A stretch of 64,000 nt of DNA from positions 9,125,099 to 9,189,098 of the forward strand of contig OZ024794.1 in NCBI GenBank assembly GCA_964017045.1, in the 5' to 3' direction. Positions 57,166 to 64,000 of the stretch are shown one piece after another. The translations under genes and the position numbers were made by a program. The stretch comes from Omphiscola glabra. Lineage: Eukaryota > Mollusca > Gastropoda > Lymnaeidae. A model generated the notes under the pieces. That model was not told the origin of the DNA. It made no database searches and saw nothing but the letters and a program-made list of their open reading frames with translations. Within the stretch, counting starts at the first letter, position 1; every line of letters starts with the position of its first letter.

Positions 57166-58545
57166 ATCTGTTCTTCATTCAATTCGACTTAAATAAAAAA
57201 AAATCCACTATTTCATCACTTTATATCTGGCCTCGCTAAAGATTAAACCCTGGTAGCAAAAAATCTCTTTGTCTTGTGCGATAAAAGTGAAATGTCCGGA
57301 TAACATGGTGACATTTTAAAAATACCAAATCAGCTTTTCGCATTTTTAGACATAACGCTAACAAATGTTATCCATCGAAGCTGTCCGATGATATTGACCA
57401 ATCGTTGCATGTTTTTGTTTTTTACGGCTTATTGTTGCCTACATACCATTTACGTCTTTTACCGCAACAGAACACAGAAAACATTTGACAATGTTCCTTT
57501 GGACACATACATAAGTGAATTAAAGCTATTAAGTATTTAAAAAAAAATAAACTTCAATTTTAAAAATAATTAATTAAAAAATTAAAGCACTGTATAAAAC
57601 ATTTATAGCTATATATTTACACTGATATATGTCTTTAAGATTTCTTTTTTTTTGTCTGACTTTCTAACCACATCCCCTCTGTTTATTTAACAACCACATT
57701 TTCAGTCCCGTTATGGAAAAAACACTTGTTGAGATGGGGCTCAGGCAAAATGCTTGGTATGGAATTACTTTAAATCAGGCTCAGCTGGGGACCTCTGATG
57801 TTTCTCATGTCCTATCGATGCGGTATCGATATGGGAATCAATGTGGGATCAATGCAGGATCAATGTAGATTGATATCGGTGAGCAGCCGAGTCGCGTTCA
57901 AATGGCAAAATCCCCTAACATACCCGTGAATGTTTATTCTATTCGAAACAACGCTATAGAGCCAGTGGCGGATACAGGAAGAAATGGTTGGTAGGGGGGG
58001 GGGTTGGAGTAGGCTGAATAATCGAACATCCATAATATGCTGACCTTTCTCGATGGTCTGCGGTAGAACTACTGAGTGTTAGACTCTCGCCTGCAGCCAT
58101 TACGACCTGAACATCTTACATTGGGATACTGAACTTATGGGACTCAACTTGTGATGTCACACGTTATACAGCTTGCCACGTCAGATGCCAAACCGCTTCG
58201 TTATGTCACACGTCATACCGCTTGTTACGTCAGATATCATACAAATTGCAAATAGAAATATTCCAATGATCTAGGCAAGTTTATATTTTCTGGGACACAC
58301 CCCCCCCCCCCATTTTTTTTCTAAGGCTGATCCGGATGCAGCATTTTACGGGTATTTCAAGACAATAACCGAGGTGACTGGGTATTTTATTTTTAAAAAT
58401 AGTTATCTTCTCATGTTTCTTTGATGTGTTTCAAGCAATGGGGAGAAGTGAAAAGTGCAAGTCTAGAACCAGTGCGATCACGAAGGCGTCAAAGCTGAAG
58501 GCTTCAAAACACTGCCTGTTATAGCTTAACAATATTATCCTAACC
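57166..58545. other. AT-rich spacer with a decayed MITE end
   Basis: CAGTGGCGGATACAGG at 57963 and GCTGATCCGGATGCAG near 58327 look like decayed hAT-type MITE ends. Short repeats with GGGATCAATG lie near 57840-57865 and CACGTCAGAT-type repeats near 58165-58240. No gene recognised. Confidence 0.35.
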
Positions 58546-59549
58546 CAGCTATTCTCAAACGTTTTATTACCGTGGACCCCCCCCCCCCCTGATGACGTTT
58601 GCCGAGTTGTGGCGACCCCTTTATAATATTTACCAAGTTGTGGCGACCCACAACCAGAATTATCCCTTTAAAATTCAGAAACTGGTGTTGGGAAAGTTGG
58701 TACTGACCGTCCCAATAGTACTGTAATTTTGATCGTGAGTGGAGGGAAGCAGAAATAAGGGCGACGAAGAATGGCATGTTCTGTATTGGGGGGCACTGTA
58801 AAGTCACTTCCCATAAAATGTTTAATAACTTCACACATCTGACTATAAAATTGTGTGGAAAGGGACAATTTTTAAGTTGATGACCAAAAAAAAAAAAGAA
58901 GAACTCCCCCCCCCCCAAAACATAAAAAAACAAAACAACAACAACAAATACCAATGAAAAAGCGTTAACAAAATTGAAATCATAAATAATGTGTAATATA
59001 AATATTTCCAAAATATTTATATTGAATTAGCTCTTGACATCTAGCGAATGACTGGCAGTTATTTTGTTGTATGTAGCTGTAGTGTAGTCAGGGCCTTCTT
59101 TACAGCAGAGGGGGCCCTGTGCAAAGTAATGCGCCGAGGCCCCCTAAAGCCGTGATGTTCCCTTGAGCCGTGAGGCCCCCTAGAGTCATGAGGCCCCTTA
59201 GAGCCGTGATGCTCCCTTGAGCCGTGAGGCCCCCTGGAGTCATGAGGCCCTCTAGAGGCGTGACGCCCTGGGCCGGTGGTCAGTGTGCCCATGCCTTAAG
59301 ACGGCACTGGTCAGAGTGTAGTAGCGCTAAGTAGTAAGTAACTAGTTCGATCTCTGTTAATATTTTACATTTTAAAATGAAAATTCAAATAAAAGCAAAA
59401 TTAACACACAGCAACCCTCCCTTAAAATATACCCCCCCCCCCCCCAAAAAAAAAATAATAATTAAAAATCCTAAAATTCTCAAGCAACCACTGACGTTTT
59501 GTCAGGCTACCCCTGTTTGAGTCGAGCCCCACAAAGTTGAGAACCACTA
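58546..59549. mobile_element. Possible old hAT element with nested MITE
   Basis: CAGCTATTCTCAAACG at the left and AAGTTGAGAACCACTA at the right are imperfect inverted ends of the CAGTGGTTCTCAAAC type. The flanking 8 bases match poorly. GTTGTGGCGACCC occurs twice near the left end. A younger MITE (59089-59314) sits within. It could instead be two unrelated fragments. Confidence 0.35.
59089..59314. mobile_element. hAT-like MITE with CAGGGCC end and internal array
   Basis: A perfect 8-bp duplication AGTGTAGT flanks it (59081-59088 and 59315-59322). The left end is CAGGGCCTTCTTTACAGC. Near the right end GCCTTAAGACGGCACTG mirrors it, followed by five extra bases. The core (59130-59265) is a tandem array of GAGGCCCCCTAGAG(CC)GTGATG-type units. 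Confidence 0.75.
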
Positions 59550-60351
59550 CCCTTGACCCATAAACTTAAAAAAAAAAAATCAAACATGGAGAGTTGTCAC
59601 TGCTGGTCGCCGGCCGTAGCAGCTTTTTATTTTTTTCTGACACCAACGCTCGCATATCAATTTAATAAATATTTATACCAATATCATGGCGATACCCTCA
59701 AAGCTTTCCCTCAGTTAGGCAAACCGCATCAGGTATTAAACGTGTGTTAAATTGCACAGCTATTCTGCAACAGAACTAACAAAGGACAACACACTCAAAA
59801 TTTGGCTGCTCGATATCACAAGTCGAACAGCATACGAAATGAAATATTATTTGTAAAAATAGAAATTGCCGGTGTCGTAACCAGAGATAGGCATTTTTCA
59901 AAGGACAAATTAAAAAAAAAAAAAAATTCTAAGTACAATACTATTTCAGAACTTTGAAATTTCATTTCGTTACATTTGGTTTCGTACAAAGCGCTAGTTT
60001 ACTATTGTTATTTATTTCAAGTCAAATGTACAAAGATTTAAGTACAAAAGATGTACTGCCTCTATATTTCTTTCCAATGAGTTGAACACATTATAGAAAA
60101 TGAAAATATTTTTTTTTTAAATTCATCACCTGTACCTGGGTCCGGGTATGTGCCGGGTGTGCCGTTACTCCCATTTCCGGGTATCCGAGTCAGTACCCGG
60201 CTCAGACGTAGATTTAACCAGAATAGATGAGTCTTAATTTCCCGACCAGAATTTCTTCTGGCAAAAATCAGTTCATGACTTGACAAACTTCTCATCTTTG
60301 GAGCGATTTGACGGCGTATTACAAGTTAAACAGTATCACATGAATGACGCC
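59550..60351. other. Unique AT-rich spacer
   Basis: Contains A runs and a CCGGGTA-rich patch near 60130-60200. No gene recognised. Confidence 0.4.
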
Positions 60352-60505
60352 ATACTTTCGTTGATTCAATCTTTAGATTGCATTGACTGTCATTGATTCA
60401 ATCTTTAGATTGCATTGACTGTCATTGATTCAATCTTTAGATTGCATTGACTGTCATTGATCAATCTATAGTTACATTGACTGTCATTGTTTCAATCTGT
60501 AGCTT
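60352..60505. repeat. 32-bp minisatellite, 4 to 5 copies
   Basis: The unit contains GATTCAATCTTTAGATTGCA followed by TTGACTGTCATT. AATCTTTAGATT is a palindromic stretch. Confidence 0.93.
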
Positions 60506-61000
60506 ACCTGGACTGTCCTTGGTCGAATCTCCATCAAAACGAAAGTGTAAGTAGAAAGTAGAAGTAAAAAGTATATAGCAGAGTTATTTCAATATTTATT
60601 AATGTTTCTCCTTGCACCCGACGCCCAGGTTACTCCCCCGTTATCTGCTGAAACTATATATAAGGAGAGGGCAACTGGAGCAGGTGAAGATAACATCTCT
60701 AATTATCTCCCCCTGACGGTGATCAAAGATGGGCTCATACGGCTTGGGGGCCCTGTCAGGGAAAATTGATTTCAAATACCCGACTTATCGAGTACGCCAG
60801 AGGTAAGGTATGACACAGATCGTTCTGGAAGTTTCCAAAGAAGGAAATGTTTGGCCTGGTTTGTTCAGGAATGTTCCCCTGGTGTATAGACATCTGATCA
60901 ATACGGTGGGACGTGAAGATATGCGTACGGCTAGGAGTCGAGAGTGGGTGTTCACAAATTAATTCACAGACGAGCTACTTTGATACCTGGTCTAAAAGTT
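60506..61000. other. Unique spacer
   Basis: TATATATAAGGAGAGGGC near 60655 resembles a TATA region but no exon follows. No gene recognised. Confidence 0.3.
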
Positions 61001-61425
61001 CTCTTTGCTAAGACAAAAGCCAAGTTCTTTTTGCTAAAACAAAAGCCAAGTTCTCTTTGCTAAAACAAAAGCTGTAGAAGCCAAGTTCTCTTTGATCAAA
61101 CAAAAGCCAAGTTCTCTTTGATAAAACAAAAGTCAAGTTCTCTTTGATAAAACAAAAGCCACGTTCTCTTTGATAAAACAAAAGCCAAGTTCTCTTTGCT
61201 AAAAACAAAAGCCAAGTTCTTTTTGATAAAACAAAAGCCAAGTTCTCTTTGATAAAACGAAAGCCAAGTTCTCTTCGCTAAAGCAAAAACTGTAGAAGCC
61301 AAGTTCTCTTTGCTAAAAACAAAAGCCAAGTTCTCTTTGCTAAAAACAAAAACCAAGTTCTCTTTGCTAAAACAAAAGCCAAGTTCTCTTTGATAAAACA
61401 AAAGTCTAGTTCTCTTTGCTAAGAC
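61001..61425. repeat. 26-bp minisatellite, about 16 copies
   Basis: The unit contains AAAACAAAAGCCAAGTTCTC followed by TTTGCT or TTTGAT. A longer unit with GCTGTAGAAGCCAAG appears at 61071 and near 61290, marking a higher-order step of about 220 bp. Confidence 0.95.
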
Positions 61426-61946
61426 AACTACGCCCTTGAGGCCGAACGTTTGGACGGAGTCGTAGTTTCATAAAATGTTGAAATAAGTCCCCGGAAGAAG
61501 TACATTTAAATGACGTCATGCTTAGTTTATTTTTAGTTGCCTGATTCCCGCCCTTCTTTGACTTTGTTGGCGCCCAGATACCAGTACAATCTACGTCTCT
61601 GCACCAAGGGGGTTACATTTAACCGTTAAACTGACATTAGTGTTAGTTGGAAACAATTTTATATAAATATATGTCGGCGGTTTATTTTAACGCTGGTTAA
61701 AGTTGTGACAACTTTGTAAAAATGTGGACAAAATGCTGGTCAATGACATGTTTTAAGCTGCATGATTTGAATGGATTACAGCTACCGTAATTTATTTATT
61801 GGGCGTGCAGAAACCACATTCATGAAGTATTTGTCACCTCATGAACTATGTACATGTGTACACATCAGTTGTCATAATGATTCTCACCAGCAACAACTTC
61901 CATATATATCATTTACAACCACTACTTCACAACGACCATCTGCGAT
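61426..61946. other. Unique spacer with CRE
   Basis: A CRE palindrome is at 61511-61518. No gene recognised. Confidence 0.4.
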
Positions 61947-62130
61947 CATTGGCGTAGCGAGCTTAACTCGCGCCCGGGGCACAATACCTTTTTAGCGCCC
62001 CCCAATACCTTTTTAGCGCCCCCCTATTCGAAAACCATACAATTTTATAGTAAAATATACCATTTGACGCCCCTTTGTGAGAAGCGCCCGGGGCATGATG
62101 CCCCCCTTGCCCCCCCTCACTACGCCACTG
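61947..62130 (-). mobile_element. hAT-type MITE of the CAGTGGCGTAG family, reverse orientation
   Basis: The ends are CATTGGCGTAGCGAG and CTCACTACGCCACTG, with a perfect 8-bp duplication TCTGCGAT at 61939-61946 and 62131-62138. It is the reverse complement of the 9158 and 33402 copies and has two internal AATACCTTTTTAGCGCC units. Confidence 0.93.
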
Positions 62131-62138
62131 TCTGCGAT

Positions 62139-62290
62139 GTACACATGTTTAAAATATATCATCTACACATGTTTATAATATGTCATCTACACATGTTTAA
62201 AATATATCATCTACACATGTTTAAAATATATCATCTACACATGTTTAAAATATATCATCTACACATGTTTAAAATATATCATCTAAACAT
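62139..62290. repeat. 24-bp minisatellite, 6 copies
   Basis: The unit contains CATCTACACATGTTTAAAAT followed by ATAT and includes the palindrome ACATGT. It starts directly after the MITE target duplication. Confidence 0.95.
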
Positions 62291-62623
62291 CCTACTCAAT
62301 TCAAAATACATCAGTTTCGCATCCTAGGCGTGGACTCCAATGGCCAAGTCACATGCGCACTCTCAATTGTCAGATGTTTTAAAAATGTACGGAAGTGATG
62401 TCATTTTTCGCCAATGCGGCACAACTCATGTGTTATGTCTGGCATTATTTGGATGTATAAATTAAGGACCCCTTTGAATAGGAATCAAAATTAATGTATA
62501 CAGATATGTTTTTCGTGCGTTGACATGTCATTTCGCTATCAGTCTTATAAGACATAAATAGATGTAGAGAGACAACATTTAATAAAATGTATGGAGGAAA
62601 CAGTATGGTGGGCTCACCTATAG

Positions 62624-63073
62624 CTAGGGTCCTCAAACTTTTTAACAAGGTGCCGGATCAGTGTCCTCAGAAACTGTCGGGCTGTGGCTGGATTATAGTT
62701 TTTAAAAAATGTGAATGAATTCTCTGCACGCTTCGCGTATCTCAATTCTATGCACACTGCACATATCTCAATTCTATGCACACTGCACGTATCTCAATTC
62801 TATGCACACTGCACATATTTCAAGTCTATGCACATTGCACATATCGTTTGTAGTGAACAAAACGATCTTGAAAAAACAACATATTTAAAATGGAAAAAAG
62901 CTATATCCAACACATACTTACTAATATTTCAGGGGGGAAGTGAGGCTAATGGGAAGACCAATGTCCGGTTACACATTTGGCGCTGCTAGTACTCTCATGG
63001 CGGCCATGTGGGCCGGATGAGGGACCCCTGGCTGGGCCGATCTGGCCCGCAGATTGTATTTTGAGGTCCCCTG
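62624..63073. mobile_element. Non-autonomous hAT element resembling vertebrate families
   Basis: The left end CTAGGGTCCTCAAACTTTTT and right end TTTGAGGTCCCCTG are inverted. The 8-bp flanks ACCTATAG (62616-62623) and ACCTATTG (63074-63081) match at seven of eight. The interior holds TATGCACACTGCACATATC, AATGTCCGGTTACACATTTG and TGGGCCGGATGAGGG, which recall non-autonomous hAT elements from mammals. A 29-bp repeat (62718-62850) expanded inside. No coding capacity. Confidence 0.7.
62718..62850. repeat. 29-bp tandem repeat within a hAT element, 4 copies
   Basis: Units share AATTCTATGCACACTGCACA followed by TATCTC. Only one such segment is expected in the element, so this is a local expansion. 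Confidence 0.9.
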
Positions 63074-63242
63074 ACCTATTGTATAAAAAAAATAATTTCT
63101 GTAAAATACCTCTTCTATATGTTGATTCTGTCTCTACACCACCCAGCCCCCACCCCCACCTCAAAGACCCCCCCCTCCCCGATTGTGTCACATTCCTTAT
63201 ATCATACATTTGTCATATCTTATATATCTTACGCTTCTGGTG

Positions 63243-63667
63243 TGACTCTTGGACTGCTTCCTAATCAGCGACTTTGGTATTGACAGTATATTACAAATAA
63301 GTCTAAATGTTTGTAAGAGAGTATGGTTCAATAATGTGTTCAATAGTGTGCAAAATATAATTCCCGATAACTACGCTAAATGATTTTTTTTTAAATAACG
63401 CAACTGCATCTGGTGCGTAATATTTTCTTTTCAGAAGTATGGTGTAAAAAATATTCGGTTTAAAAAGTGGTTGGGACATCAGAATATCCGGTTCATGGCC
63501 GTGAAATAAAAAGTGTGCAGTGACGTATCATGTGGGGAAGGGTTGTAGCAAAAATTGGGATTCTTAAATGTGCGTTACTTGAGTTCATGTTTAGTCAAGT
63601 ATAACTTTAGTAGATGGGAAGTTGGCGCATTGCTGTCGCCAATGTTTGGTGGGCTATATCTAGTTGT
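63243..63667. mobile_element. Dispersed repeat, copy B
   Basis: Homologous to 22010-22607 but without the 19-bp array. Shared blocks are listed under copy A. Deletions and substitutions show the copies are old. The variable region near 63520 has GTGTGCAGTGACGTATCATG where copy A has a long G run. Confidence 0.75.
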
Positions 63668-63759
63668 AAAATTTTTTGTTAAAATTTAAACTTTTTGCAC
63701 TTCTTTTCCAGATCTTCTTCTGCCTCGTCGCCATGAGCAGTGAAAGTTAACTGGGTGTC

Positions 63760-63860
63760 CCCACCTGATCGATCACACCTGGCCGCTCTCACCTGACCAC
63801 ACTCATCTGGCCGTTTTCACCTGGCCGCTCTCACCTGGCCGTTCTCACCTGACCACCGTT
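63760..63860. repeat. 16-bp degenerate tandem repeat, about 6 copies
   Basis: Units of the form TCACCTGGCCGCTCTC, with GACCAC and GGCCGT variants. Confidence 0.85.
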
Positions 63861-64000
63861 GCATCTCATCGTGTCTCTGGGTTACTGCCCTTCTCGGCTA
63901 ATGAATCTCTACGTGAAGGATGATGCGGTGCATCCTGAGTGAACGCTCGCCCAGGTAACAGTACCGCAAGTACAGTATGTGACGCTGTACACCTGAAGAC

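Overview
This window looks like intergenic nuclear DNA from an animal, most likely a gastropod or other mollusc. Evidence for an animal: AT-rich sequence with TTAGGG-type telomere-like repeats, many short hAT-type transposons with 8-bp target duplications, solo LTRs with TATA boxes, a tRNA-derived SINE, and no compact gene order. The mollusc guess rests mainly on the SPIN-like hAT elements, which I recall being reported from a freshwater snail, so it is an inference. No complete protein-coding gene, rRNA or tRNA was recognised. Almost every long open frame is a by-product of a tandem repeat whose unit length is a multiple of three.

The dominant content is minisatellites. I count about 47 tandem arrays with units of roughly 11 to 60 bp, together near 20 kb or about 30% of the window. 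They are unrelated to one another at the sequence level. The largest are the 42-bp array at 46541-48425, the 13-bp array at 15728-17323, the 50-bp array at 12781-14178, the 48-bp array at 1-920, the split 36-bp array at 51296-52780 and the 45-bp array at 30994-31815. Some have higher-order periods (516 bp and 120 bp) and one 20-bp array is essentially mutation-free.

The second layer is mobile elements. There are two SPIN-like hAT elements with perfect 8-bp target duplications (6293-6483, 19235-19412). A hAT MITE family with CAGTGGCGTAG ends has copies at 9158, 33402, 43420 and 61947, and relatives at 29444 and 34948. A second MITE family starts with CAGGGCC (43695, 59089). A 450-bp hAT element sits at 62624-63073. 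A broken hAT transposase gene spans 7015-8400. Two solo LTRs of one family lie at 24249 and 51980, and another LTR candidate at 20818. Several fold-back elements and a tRNA-like SINE (39285-39435) complete the set.

The two layers interact. Both solo LTRs and one MITE sit inside minisatellites. A minisatellite interrupts the transposase relic. Several arrays grew out of sequence inside transposons: the 22036 array against its unexpanded paralogue near 63248, the 34948 array from a MITE end, the GGCCCC-type arrays at 59120 and 40035, the array between 48-bp inverted repeats at 40845-41580, and the array inside the 62624 element. The plausible picture is that mobile elements seed tandem repeats and the repeats then act as landing sites.

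Possible gene traces are weak: a candidate terminal exon at 37831-38054 (+) and candidate exons on the minus strand near 53.5, 49.9 and 48.5 kb. All need transcript evidence.
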